Positions 8,631-17,264 of a stretch of DNA of 50,974 bases are shown one piece after another. A model generated the notes under the pieces. The model ran no database searches. It saw only the letters and a list, made by a program, of their open reading frames with translations, and was not told where the DNA came from. The position numbers and the translations under genes were made by a program. The number at the start of each line of letters is the position of its first letter. The first letter of the stretch is position 1. Origin of the DNA: Pirellula staleyi DSM 6068 (GTDB lineage Bacteria > Planctomycetota > Planctomycetia > Pirellulales > Pirellulaceae); assembly GCA_945870455.1 (NCBI GenBank), contig CAMBSL010000007.1:1-50974 (forward strand). The letters are read 5' to 3'.

Positions 8631-10754
8631 TTAATGGTTTTCCAGGAATGAACGACTATTGAGCAGACTCCAAACGAAGTCCTGTAGTTTTTCTCTGCGT
8701 TTGATTTCGTCGGTATCCATGATTTGCTGACACCAGTGTTTTGACTCTGGCTCCGTGGGATTGCGCCCGATCGCTCGGATGTAGTACTCCCGTACAATCG
8801 TTTCGTCGGAATGCCCGGCATCAAGGAGTCTGTTCAATCGACCATTCGTGTCGACAAGTTTTCGATTCAACAAATCACCGTTGAGCAAATGCAGTTGTGA
8901 AGAAAGGCCGCCGTTGGTCACGCCATTCTCATCGCATCCCTTTGCTTTAGAACAACGCCCGAGGATATCTAACGCGGCAACCGGTTCGAGCGGATCGATG
9001 ATGGTAATGGCTCTCGTTCCGAGCGCGTGACCGTTGAAATTACCAGTTACGCCAGTTACATCCGAGATGGCATCGACGAAAACTTCCGGTAGGAGTGGGC
9101 GTCCGTACGCGCGCGAGTAAAATCGATCGTCGGAATCGTTTCCGGGGATGATCTCACCGCTTCGTGCGTAGGTGTGACTGAGCGCGATCTGCTTTAGTGT
9201 GTGGCGGATGTTGTAGCCGTTGTTCACGAAATCGTCTGCCAGCTTGTCGAGTAGCTCTGAATGCGTCGGAGGGTTTGTGTCGCGAAGATCGTCGGCTGGT
9301 TCAACCAAGCCGCGACCAAACATGGCTTGCCAGAGTCGATTGACCGTTGCCCGGGCGAAATAGCGATTGTCATTAGATAAAAGCCAGTCGGCAAAGGCTA
9401 CACGATGATCGCCTGCACCATCAAGATCCTGAAAGCCTGGAATGCGAGGGACTGCGGGCTCGCCCGTTCGCAGATTTGTCACCGCCCCTCGCGAGGTCAA
9501 TCGCACTTCTCGGCCTCGCTCAAGTTTCGAAAAAACAGCCGCAAGGCCGTGATAATCGTCTTGTGTCCACTTGTCGAGCGGATGGTTGTGACAATTGGCA
9601 CAACCCAATTTTGTTCCCATAAAAAACTGGCCAACCAGCTCCGCTTGGTCGCGTGCATCCGAAACCATCCGTCCAAAATTGGCTGGTCCAACCAAGTGCG
9701 AATCTCCAGTCGCAGTCAGAAGTTGGCGGGCCATTCGATCCAGGCCTTGTCCGTCATGTATCTCGCCACGAAGCCATTCAGAATATGCGTTGAGTCCTTC
9801 ATGGTCATTAGGCAGTGAATGAAATCGCAGTAGCTTCGAAAACTTGAGCGTCCAGTAGTCGTTGAACGCCTCGCTCGCCAGGAGTTCATCAACATAGCCG
9901 CGTCGCACGTCCGGTGAATCCTGCAAGACAATGCGTTCGACCTTCGCAGGTTCTGGTAAACGACCGACTAGGTCGAGCGTTACTCTTCGTAGCCATTCAT
10001 TGCTCGAAGATGGAGGTGAAATTGGGATTCGCAGTTCGGACAATAATTGCACGATCTCTTCGTCGATCCAATTCCCCCTAGGTTGCGAGGAAAGATCGAT
10101 CGCTTTTTCCGATAGAGGAATATTGAACTGAATTGGAACAACGCGATTCAAGAATCTGGCAAGCACGACATGCTGGCCAGGCCGTTTGATGCGAGCTACG
10201 ATGTTCCCCTCGGATTCCTCGATCTCGACAGCCGCCGGATCAGCCGAAGAAAATACGGTACGATCCGTAACATCGGTTAGGACTCCGTGATTGAAGATTG
10301 CGTTCGCTCTAAGTGAAACGGTGGTTGGAAACTTGGCACCCACGTAGCGGCTCGGTTCGACCTTGAGATTGATCAACTGCGTAGGGGTACCTCGCGGGAC
10401 ACCGGATCGAATCCACTCCATGAGAAGTTTCGCACCTGGACCTGTTTCATCCAAAACGACATCGCCGCCGTGGTCAAGATTTCCAGTAGGCTTTGCCAGT
10501 ATTAGGCTCTTTTCAGGATGAGCTTGATTGTTTCGACGGCCCTCAAATTCGTGCACGATTGCGTCATAGTCTGCGTTTGGATTCGCGCCGAGCAGAGACA
10601 GATGAAAACCACCTCGACCTGCCGCAGCACCATGACAAGCGCCCGAATTGCAACCCGCCTTGGTCAAGACGGGCATGACTTCCGTTTCGAAATCAACCGC
10701 TTGTACGCAGTCGTCGATCCATAGAGCTAAACAGAACCAAGCAAACGATTTCAC
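8631..10754 (-). CDS. Planctomycete cytochrome c-like / DUF1549 / DUF1553 protein
   Basis: 707 residues. A short hydrophobic N-terminus (MKSFAWFCLALWIDD) is followed by CNSGACHG (C35-C40-H41), a C-x4-C-H variant of the haem-binding motif typical of this planctomycete subfamily, then GGFHLSLLGANPNADYDAI. A beta-rich segment around residues 120-215 (LKVEPSRYVGAKFPTTVSL) resembles a bacterial Ig-like domain. DUF1549 follows (WIDEEIVQLLSELRIP), with CANCHNHPLDKW, and then DUF1553 (RYFARATVNRLWQAMFGRGL). Its ATG overlaps the stop of the redoxin-like gene (10751-10754) and the DUF1501 gene follows after 12 bases. Function of the family is unknown. Confidence 0.93.
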   Translation of the reverse strand: MKSFAWFCLALWIDDCVQAVDFETEVMPVLTKAGCNSGACHGAAAGRGGFHLSLLGANPNADYDAIVHEFEGRRNNQAHPEKSLILAKPTGNLDHGGDVVLDETGPGAKLLMEWIRSGVPRGTPTQLINLKVEPSRYVGAKFPTTVSLRANAIFNHGVLTDVTDRTVFSSADPAAVEIEESEGNIVARIKRPGQHVVLARFLNRVVPIQFNIPLSEKAIDLSSQPRGNWIDEEIVQLLSELRIPISPPSSSNEWLRRVTLDLVGRLPEPAKVERIVLQDSPDVRRGYVDELLASEAFNDYWTLKFSKLLRFHSLPNDHEGLNAYSEWLRGEIHDGQGLDRMARQLLTATGDSHLVGPANFGRMVSDARDQAELVGQFFMGTKLGCANCHNHPLDKWTQDDYHGLAAVFSKLERGREVRLTSRGAVTNLRTGEPAVPRIPGFQDLDGAGDHRVAFADWLLSNDNRYFARATVNRLWQAMFGRGLVEPADDLRDTNPPTHSELLDKLADDFVNNGYNIRHTLKQIALSHTYARSGEIIPGNDSDDRFYSRAYGRPLLPEVFVDAISDVTGVTGNFNGHALGTRAITIIDPLEPVAALDILGRCSKAKGCDENGVTNGGLSSQLHLLNGDLLNRKLVDTNGRLNRLLDAGHSDETIVREYYIRAIGRNPTEPESKHWCQQIMDTDEIKRREKLQDFVWSLLNSRSFLENH

Positions 10755-11641
10755 TTGCGTTCATCCGGTTTTTTGGTCGATTCGTTCTCATCTTTTGATT
10801 TGGTGCCGTAGACCTTTGCCCATTGTGCAAGAAACTCCTGGGCCCGCGGAGTACCATAATCCGAAAGCTTGCCTGCATTGATAATCGTGGTTGCAATTCG
10901 ACCTAGTTCTCTTTTTGCATCGTTATCTTTCTCGACAAACTCAATCAGTTCCTTGGCGGCTTTTTCAACGTCTTCCACGGGGGCGTTGAGACGAATAACG
11001 GGAGCAATGTAGGGACGCAAATTGGGCGTCTTGTCCTGGGTGACGCGTTGTTGCATCCCTTCTCGCATGCCTTCGAGTTCTTCGAGTTTCGGAACTTTAC
11101 CGCCAGCGACCGCAACGATACTCTCAAGAATTTTCGGCAGGTCCGCTGCGAGGCTAGGCTGAACCAGCGCAAAGTTGCCCGTAACCTTGCCATCCTTGCC
11201 GACAAGAATGGTCAGCATTACTTTGCGATTGAGTCCGTAACTGCCCGGTCCTTCCCTCCCATCGACCGAGATGCCTACTGCGACATCCTTTGCCAAAGCA
11301 TGGCGAATTCGCTGGAGTGTATTCTCTGCTTCGGTCGCGTCATCGTCGAGCCAAACGACTCCCGTGTTGAGCCCGTCCTTGACTCGACTATGAGTGTACT
11401 GTGACAAAGTCCGCGTCATGCTAATGGATTGGCGGTTCAAATCATGCACAAAGATCAAAACAATAGGCTTGCCGTTGGACTTGGCAACGAAATCCATTTC
11501 GATCCCAGCATCTTGGTCGAAGACGCCTCGAACTTTGAATTCGGGGAGCTTTTCTCCGACCTGTGGCCCAGAAAAGACCTTATCGTCTGCTTGAGCACTT
11601 AGAGACACGCACAGCATCGTCGCCAGTATGAGTAGTCGCAT
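10751..11641 (-). CDS. Secreted redoxin/thioredoxin-fold protein without catalytic cysteines
   Basis: 296 residues with a clear signal peptide (MRLLILATMLCVSLSAQA). The following PQVGEKLPEFKVRGVFDQDAG and NGKPIVLIFVHDLNRQSIS match the start of an AhpC/TSA or redoxin domain, but where the CxxC or peroxidatic Cys would sit there is HDLNRQS, and no cysteine remains in the mature protein. A redox catalytic role is therefore unlikely. The C-terminal third is charged and helical (DVEKAAKELIEFVEKDN, STKKPDERK). It is the first gene of the five-gene minus-strand operon and overlaps the cytochrome gene by four bases. Confidence 0.82.
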   Translation of the reverse strand: MRLLILATMLCVSLSAQADDKVFSGPQVGEKLPEFKVRGVFDQDAGIEMDFVAKSNGKPIVLIFVHDLNRQSISMTRTLSQYTHSRVKDGLNTGVVWLDDDATEAENTLQRIRHALAKDVAVGISVDGREGPGSYGLNRKVMLTILVGKDGKVTGNFALVQPSLAADLPKILESIVAVAGGKVPKLEELEGMREGMQQRVTQDKTPNLRPYIAPVIRLNAPVEDVEKAAKELIEFVEKDNDAKRELGRIATTIINAGKLSDYGTPRAQEFLAQWAKVYGTKSKDENESTKKPDERK

Positions 11642-11766
11642 GCATGGATTCGCTTTTAGAGGATCATTGTGAGGGGAGTCTTTCCAACACTATAATCGTA
11701 CCGCTAGCCAAGCCAAGCCGCAATCAAAGACTTACGAGATCTAGCATACAGCCCATCCACGCATTT

Positions 11767-14700
11767 CTATTTCACCGCTACTGGCGGCTTGACTCCAAAG
11801 AACAAGACGTACAAGGCTGGCAAGTTGATCAGCGTCAAAAACGTTGCGATCGATAGGCCGCCCATGATGGCGATCGCCATCGGTCCCCAAAACACGCTTC
11901 GCGTTAGCGGGATCATCGCGAGGATCGCAGTGGCGGCTGTCAAGATAACGGGCCTTGCTCGCCGTACCGAAGACTCGATCACCGCATCCCACTCGCTCAA
12001 ACCCTGCGCGATGTCCTGCTCGATTTGATCGACCAAGATCACGGAATTTCGCATGTCCATCCCTGCTAATGCAATCACCCCAAGCAGAGCCACAAACCCA
12101 AACGGTGAGCCGAACAGCAATAGAAAGGCGACAGCACCTATCAAGCCAAGCGGGGCGATACCAAAGATCAAGATCATCTTTTTGAAACTATGGACCTGTA
12201 ACATCAAAAGCGTCAACATCAACAAAATCATGATTGGAAACATTGCAAACAAGGCCTTGTTGGCTTTGCCGCTTTCCTCGATTGCCCCACCTGCTTCAAT
12301 GCGGTAGCCGACAGGTAGACCGGCTTTCAACGTCGAAAGCTTCTTCTCCACTTTGCCGCTGATGTCAGGTGCTTGAAAGCCGTCCGCGACGTCACATCGA
12401 ACCGCTAGCGATCGCTCTTGGTTGCGTCGCCAAACGATTGGTTCCTCCAATCCTGGCCGGATGTTTCCGATTTGACTTAGCGGCACGGCCCGACCGTTTT
12501 GAGTAAACAGCGTCATGTCTCCGAACTGAGTCAGATTGAGCCGTTCCGATTCAATGGCTCTGGCGACAACCTGAATGGTCTCGGTCTCCTCGCGATATTG
12601 CGAAATAGGTGTACCACTCAGCAGGGTTTGCAATCCAAGCTCGATCTCCTGTGGTGCCAATCCTATGAGTCTCGCTCTGTCTTGATCGATGTCGATGTGA
12701 ATCGATTTAGCTGGTTCGTCCCATTCTAGATTGACATCCAATGCAGCCGGCTCTTTTCGCATTACTTCTCGAACGTCATTCGCGATCGAACGAACCATTT
12801 TTGGATCCGGACCAATCACTCGAAACTGTACGGGAAAGCCAACGGGTGGGCCAAATTCCAATCGCATGACCCGCAAAGAAGCATCCGAAAAATACTCATC
12901 TTGCTCAAAACGCCGCTTGAGTTCCGCTCGCAGTGTTTCGCGAGCAGAAATGCTCGTTGTTTGAACGATAATTTTGGCAAAACTAGGATTGGGCAAGTCC
13001 GGATTGAGAGCCAAAAAAAACCTTGCTGCTCCCGCGCCAACATAACTAGTAAAACGATCGACGATCGGTTGCTCTTTTCCATCAGCCGGTTCCAACAGCG
13101 GCTGCAATACTCCTTCGATTCTCTCGATCATCCTATACGTCGCTTCGCTCGATGCTCCCTCGTTCATGCGGACGTCAACCATCAACTCCGTTCGCGACGA
13201 AAGTGGAAAGAACTGTTGCTGCAATTGTGTAAAGCCAATCATCGATCCAACAAACATCGCAAATGTGATTGAAACGACATAAAGCGGTCGGTGAACGCAA
13301 ACGCGGATGATCGATCGAAGCGTGCGATGAAAAGGAGATTGGAAAGGTACGTGGTGCTCTTCCCCCGGCTTCTTGACAAAGTCGGGTAAGAGTTTAACTC
13401 CGATGTGGGGAGTAAAAACGACGGCTACGAACCACGATGCAATCAACGCAATACCGACCACCCAAAAAATACCACCTGCGTATTCACCCGCCGCAGATCG
13501 CGCAAATCCGACCGGCAAAAAACCAACCACCGTAATCAGCGTTCCAGATAACATCGGAAAGGCTGTCGAAGTCCACGCGAACGTGGCTGCGTCGACGCGT
13601 CCCCAGCCTTCTTCCATTTTTACAGCCATCATTTCGACTGCAATGATCGCATCGTCTACTAGCAAACCAAGAGCCAAAATTAATGCTCCGAGTGATATGC
13701 GATCCAAATTCATCCCAATCGCATTCATGACGACCAACGCGATGGATAAGACCAAAGGCACGCTCAAAGCCACGACGATGCCCGTTCGAAAGCCTAAGCT
13801 CAAGAAGCTGACCACAAGGACGATAATCAATGCCTCAACAAAAGACTTGAGGAACTCGCCAACCGACTCTTCGACAACGTGAGGTTGAAATGCGATGTTA
13901 CCAACGCTGACTCCAAGGGGCATCTGCTCACGAATCGAGACGAACTCTTGGTTGAGCGATTCGCCGAGTTTGACTACGTTTCCTCCCTTGGACATGACCA
14001 CTCCCAAGGCCACAGCAGGCTTGCCATTGAAACGCACAAGATAGAGCGGAGGGTCTTCGTAGCCGCGTTTCACCTCTGCAATATCGCTCAATCGGAACAC
14101 GCGACCGTTGGCTTGGACTGGGACCGCTTTAATTTCCTCGATGCCGTCAAAGTCTCTTGAAACACGAACGTGAATCCGATCGGTCTTCGTGTCGATACTG
14201 CCGGATCGCATAAGCACGTTTTGACGTTGAACACTATCGAAAATCTGTTGGGGCGTGACACCCAGCGTTGATAACTTGCTGTGCGAAAACTCGATGTAGA
14301 TCCGTTCGGCTTGTTCGCCGATAATATCAACCTTTTCGACATCGCCGATTCGCAACAATTGCTTCCGAGCCTTTTCACAAATCCGCTTTAGTTCAGCGGG
14401 TGAATACTCATCGCCTGTGAACGCATACAAAGCGGAATTAACGTCCCCGTATTCGTCATTGACGGCAGGACCGATAACTCCTTGAGGCATCTGATTTTGA
14501 ATGTCACCAAGTTTCTTGCGAACTTGATACCAAATATTCGGGACCTCTTTTCGCGGTGCCGTATCTTTGAGCTGAACAATGGTCAGCATTCGATCGGGTA
14601 AGCAGTAGGTTTGCAGAAAGTCCAGGTAGGGCGTCTCTCGAAGTTTGTCTTCGACTTCCTCGGCAACTTGCTGTTGCATCTCTTCGGATGTCGCACCGGG

Positions 14701-14910
14701 CCAGGTCGCTGAGACGATTGCGGTTTTGATCGTAAAGGAAGGGTCTTCGGCGCGTCCCATCTGAAAGTAAGCCTGTATGCCTGCAACGGAACACGCAAGA
14801 ATCAAAAATGTAACAAACGCTGGATGAGTCACAGCCCAGCGCGATAGATTCCAAGCATGGTCAACTGCGGCTGCTTTTGGGGAACCGTCCATCATAATCT
14901 TGTTTCCCAA
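11767..14910 (-). CDS. RND-family efflux pump permease (AcrB/MMPL superfamily, HAE type)
   Basis: 1,047 residues, full length for an inner-membrane RND pump: a first transmembrane helix near residues 31-52, a large periplasmic loop, helices 2-6, a second loop (~555-865), and helices 8-12. The proton-relay acidic pair is visible in ALGLLVDDAIIAVEMM in transmembrane helix 4, and the C-terminal repeat carries LLGVIALAGMDMRNSVILVD. IQAYFQMGRAEDPSFTIKTA is typical of the cation/drug exporter branch. It follows the membrane-fusion protein with a 19-base overlap, and a TetR gene precedes that. An outer-membrane factor is not encoded next to it, so the pump must use one from elsewhere. Substrate is not predictable from sequence alone. 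Confidence 0.95.
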   Translation of the reverse strand: MGNKIMMDGSPKAAAVDHAWNLSRWAVTHPAFVTFLILACSVAGIQAYFQMGRAEDPSFTIKTAIVSATWPGATSEEMQQQVAEEVEDKLRETPYLDFLQTYCLPDRMLTIVQLKDTAPRKEVPNIWYQVRKKLGDIQNQMPQGVIGPAVNDEYGDVNSALYAFTGDEYSPAELKRICEKARKQLLRIGDVEKVDIIGEQAERIYIEFSHSKLSTLGVTPQQIFDSVQRQNVLMRSGSIDTKTDRIHVRVSRDFDGIEEIKAVPVQANGRVFRLSDIAEVKRGYEDPPLYLVRFNGKPAVALGVVMSKGGNVVKLGESLNQEFVSIREQMPLGVSVGNIAFQPHVVEESVGEFLKSFVEALIIVLVVSFLSLGFRTGIVVALSVPLVLSIALVVMNAIGMNLDRISLGALILALGLLVDDAIIAVEMMAVKMEEGWGRVDAATFAWTSTAFPMLSGTLITVVGFLPVGFARSAAGEYAGGIFWVVGIALIASWFVAVVFTPHIGVKLLPDFVKKPGEEHHVPFQSPFHRTLRSIIRVCVHRPLYVVSITFAMFVGSMIGFTQLQQQFFPLSSRTELMVDVRMNEGASSEATYRMIERIEGVLQPLLEPADGKEQPIVDRFTSYVGAGAARFFLALNPDLPNPSFAKIIVQTTSISARETLRAELKRRFEQDEYFSDASLRVMRLEFGPPVGFPVQFRVIGPDPKMVRSIANDVREVMRKEPAALDVNLEWDEPAKSIHIDIDQDRARLIGLAPQEIELGLQTLLSGTPISQYREETETIQVVARAIESERLNLTQFGDMTLFTQNGRAVPLSQIGNIRPGLEEPIVWRRNQERSLAVRCDVADGFQAPDISGKVEKKLSTLKAGLPVGYRIEAGGAIEESGKANKALFAMFPIMILLMLTLLMLQVHSFKKMILIFGIAPLGLIGAVAFLLLFGSPFGFVALLGVIALAGMDMRNSVILVDQIEQDIAQGLSEWDAVIESSVRRARPVILTAATAILAMIPLTRSVFWGPMAIAIMGGLSIATFLTLINLPALYVLFFGVKPPVAVK

Positions 14911-16052
14911 ACTCGGACTTTCACATTTTCGTCAATGCGTTGAACACCCGCGCTCACGATTCGATCGCCCTGTTGGAGTTCGCCGCGAATGATGGCTGTG
15001 TCCGAACGGTATTCCATCACATCCACGGAAACCGCTTCTACTTTTCCGGTGTCCGGTTCGATACGCCAAACGATGGGTTGATCCTTTCGACTTGAGATCG
15101 AAGTCAGTGGTACGGTGATGCCACTTTCCTTGGGATCGCTTAATTGGATCGAAGCAGTCATTCCGATCGCCAAGTCCTTCGCTTGATCGAGCAAGCGGAA
15201 TTTGGCATCATAGGTGCGTGACGCAGAATCTGCTATCGGCGAAAGCTCTCGCAACTCCGCGCGAAGTTTCAGTTCCGATCGGGACCATAGAGTGGCTATT
15301 GCGCTTAGCTTTCGCACTTCGCCCACCAAACCTTCAGGCAAGCTAACGACCACTTCTAATTCATCGTTCTGCATGATTTGAAGCACGGGTTGACCAACAG
15401 CTACGACTTGACCCGCCTCTGCTTGGATCGATGTGACGAGGCCATCGGAGTCCGCAATGAGATCGAAGTAAGTTCGCTGATTCTTGGCCAACGTCAATCT
15501 TCGGGCAGCCCCGTCCACACGTGCGATGGCAACGTCGCGAGTCGATAATGCAAGATCGTAATCCGATTGACTGACGGACCCCGACGCACGAAGCTGAATC
15601 AGTCGAGCCTCTTCTGCTGTCGCTTGCTTCAACATAGACATTGCAGAAACCTGATCTGCCTCCGCAACTCGCAATTGCAGCTCAGAATCGTCAGGGTTGA
15701 GGCGAAAAAGCACTTGTCCCTTTCGAATATGTTGTCCCAACTCGACGGTTCGTTCCGAGATCTTGCCCGATACCCGAAAGCCCACCGAAGCCAGATAGCG
15801 AGGTTGTAACGTGCCGGTAAACGTGTGCATCGCACGCCTTGCCTGCGAATTCGCCTCAATGAGGTAAGCGCGCACAACCAATTCAGATCCATTTGGATTC
15901 AGCTTTGCCCCGGATGCTGTTTCGGGCTTGGAATGCGCGACAGATCCCAACCATTCCTTCGACTGAAGATTGTGATAGGCAAAGGCCCCGCCAACGGAAA
16001 TTACCGCGATGGCGGAAACGATCCCAACCACTTTGCGTCTCATGAATTTCAT
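14892..16052 (-). CDS. RND efflux periplasmic adaptor (HlyD/AcrA-type membrane fusion protein)
   Basis: 386 residues with an N-terminal membrane anchor or signal (RRKVVGIVSAIAVISVGG). The lipoyl/barrel-sandwich halves are visible as YLASVGFRVSGKISERTVE with GQHIRKGQVLFRLNPDD, and later DLIADSDGLVTSIQAEAGQ with GQPVLQIMQ; a helical hairpin lies between them (~120-185). A C-terminal beta-barrel and membrane-proximal domain follow. It links the RND pump to an outer-membrane channel. The start is ATG 16052; a second in-frame ATG sits nine bases later (MKFMRRK). Its coding region overlaps the pump gene by 19 bases. Upstream lies a triple direct repeat (16061-16113). Confidence 0.94.
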   Translation of the reverse strand: MKFMRRKVVGIVSAIAVISVGGAFAYHNLQSKEWLGSVAHSKPETASGAKLNPNGSELVVRAYLIEANSQARRAMHTFTGTLQPRYLASVGFRVSGKISERTVELGQHIRKGQVLFRLNPDDSELQLRVAEADQVSAMSMLKQATAEEARLIQLRASGSVSQSDYDLALSTRDVAIARVDGAARRLTLAKNQRTYFDLIADSDGLVTSIQAEAGQVVAVGQPVLQIMQNDELEVVVSLPEGLVGEVRKLSAIATLWSRSELKLRAELRELSPIADSASRTYDAKFRLLDQAKDLAIGMTASIQLSDPKESGITVPLTSISSRKDQPIVWRIEPDTGKVEAVSVDVMEYRSDTAIIRGELQQGDRIVSAGVQRIDENVKVRVWETRL

Positions 16053-16060
16053 TTCTCTAT

Positions 16061-16113
16061 GCTTACCTTTGTTTCAACGCTTACCTTTTGTTTCGGCGCT
16101 TACCTTTTGTTTC
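16061..16113 (-). repeat. Three direct repeats just upstream of the RND adaptor start
   Basis: Three copies of a 15-16-mer reading GAAACAAAAGGTAAGC on the minus strand, at 16098-16113, 16079-16094 and 16061-16075 (the last lacks one A). They recur every 18-19 bases and end nine bases before the adaptor ATG. The TetR gene ends at 16224, so the array is non-coding and would lie in the leader between tetR and the adaptor. Each unit holds an AAGGT Shine-Dalgarno-like core, so either translation control or protein binding is conceivable. Confidence 0.8.
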
Positions 16114-16223
16114 ATCCGGAGCGTCATGAATGGACGCAACGTCATTTTATTTTGCCCAAAAGGGAATCTTCTGCGTCTTGTTTCGTTTTTTCGGAGCGGT
16201 TCACTCGTTCTCGTCCGTTCTAT

Positions 16224-16961
16224 CTAAGCCCTATTCCTGTTTTTGATCGTCCAAAAAACAGGAAACAGTTTTTCAGCCAAGGCTTCCGATTCTTGGTTGG
16301 AGCGAGCGTAGTCCATTACGGGATTCCACTGAAAGCCGTTGAGCAACGTGCAACAGTGGATACGAATGGCGCTGGCTGGATTGCTGATTCCCAAGGACGG
16401 GAGGGACGGACTCGTGTGCGAAAGCACTTGACTACCGTAATTGATCGCCCAAAATCCAAAAACCAACTCCTCCGCCCCCAGCGATTCGGGCAGGACAAGC
16501 TCTTGTCGTAGGACCGCATCGCGAACGATTCCAGCAACGATTCCCATGCACTGCCCTTCGCATTGACGAATCAGATTTTGTCGTTCTTCGGAAGATTTGT
16601 CCCAAATACCTTGTTGCCGCACCCACTGTTCCATTGCGAAATCGTCTGCGCAATGCTGAGTGTAGAACTCGCAAGCAACCCCAAGCGCCATCATCCTCAA
16701 ACGGGCCGGTCCTTGGGTAATCCCCGACTGCTCGAAAAGGCTTCTTCGAATCTCCATCGACTCGGCAACCAACGCGAGAACGATCTCTTCTTTGTTCTTA
16801 AAATGGTTGTAGATCGTTCCTTTTGCATACTCCATTTGGAAAGCCAAACGATCCATGCTCAATCCCCGAACACCATCGGCAATCAAGATTGGACGAGCTA
16901 CCCTCAGGATTTCGGAAGTCCTGAGTTCGATCTCCCGCTGTTTTCGAGTTAATTCAACCAT
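16224..16961 (-). CDS. TetR/AcrR-family transcriptional regulator
   Basis: 245 residues if translation begins at ATG 16961 (MVELTRKQREIELRTSEIL); an in-frame ATG at 17033 would add 24 residues with no domain match, so I prefer the shorter form. The HTH is classical: ARPILIADGVRGLSMDRLA then FQMEYAKGTIYNHFKNKEE. The C-terminal ligand-binding domain is helical and diverged. The gene lies directly upstream of the RND adaptor and pump in the same direction, so it most likely represses that operon and its own transcription. The operator is not identified; the promoter region is the segment beyond 16961-17033, which also carries a dispersed repeat element. Confidence 0.9.
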   Translation of the reverse strand: MVELTRKQREIELRTSEILRVARPILIADGVRGLSMDRLAFQMEYAKGTIYNHFKNKEEIVLALVAESMEIRRSLFEQSGITQGPARLRMMALGVACEFYTQHCADDFAMEQWVRQQGIWDKSSEERQNLIRQCEGQCMGIVAGIVRDAVLRQELVLPESLGAEELVFGFWAINYGSQVLSHTSPSLPSLGISNPASAIRIHCCTLLNGFQWNPVMDYARSNQESEALAEKLFPVFWTIKNRNRA

Positions 16962-17053
16962 GCTGTCAATTGTTGACGCGGCGTCAGAATTATCAAGTGT
17001 CGGAGGGGCATTTCCACCCAAATTCTTGAACATCCGCTATAGTTGATTAACAG

Positions 17054-17175
17054 GACACATCCGACAAAAGTCGCAGTCACGCTCCGCCGTGCTTTTCGCA
17101 GTCAGGCTATTGCCGGAATCCTAGTGGACGGCACATGGAATGTGCCTACTACTTTGACTTTTTGTCGGCTGTGTC
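17054..17175. repeat. Dispersed repeat element, copy A, with imperfect terminal inverted repeats
   Basis: About 122 bp bounded by inverted arms at 17054-17072 (GACACATCCGACAAAAGTC) and 17156-17175 (GACTTTTTGTCGGCTGTGTC), which pair with one mismatch and one bulge. Inside is a smaller perfect hairpin, GGCACAT-GGA-ATGTGCC at 17130-17146. The reverse complement of this element matches the segment 32731-32845 at roughly 80% over ~95 bases by my own eye-count. There is no coding capacity, so this looks like a MITE-like or REP-like non-autonomous element. It lies between divergent tetR and the TraB/TIKI-like gene. Confidence 0.75.
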
Positions 17176-17264
17176 TATCCAAATAATCGGAGCGAGTCAG
17201 CGACAGGTCGCGCGCCGTCGCTCGTGACTAAAATCATCCCCTTCTCGGAATCACGGAAAATTTT

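Noticed and set aside
16061-16113. CRISPR-like or short coding repeat
   Set aside because: Gaps between units are only 3-4 bases and no frame crosses from tetR.
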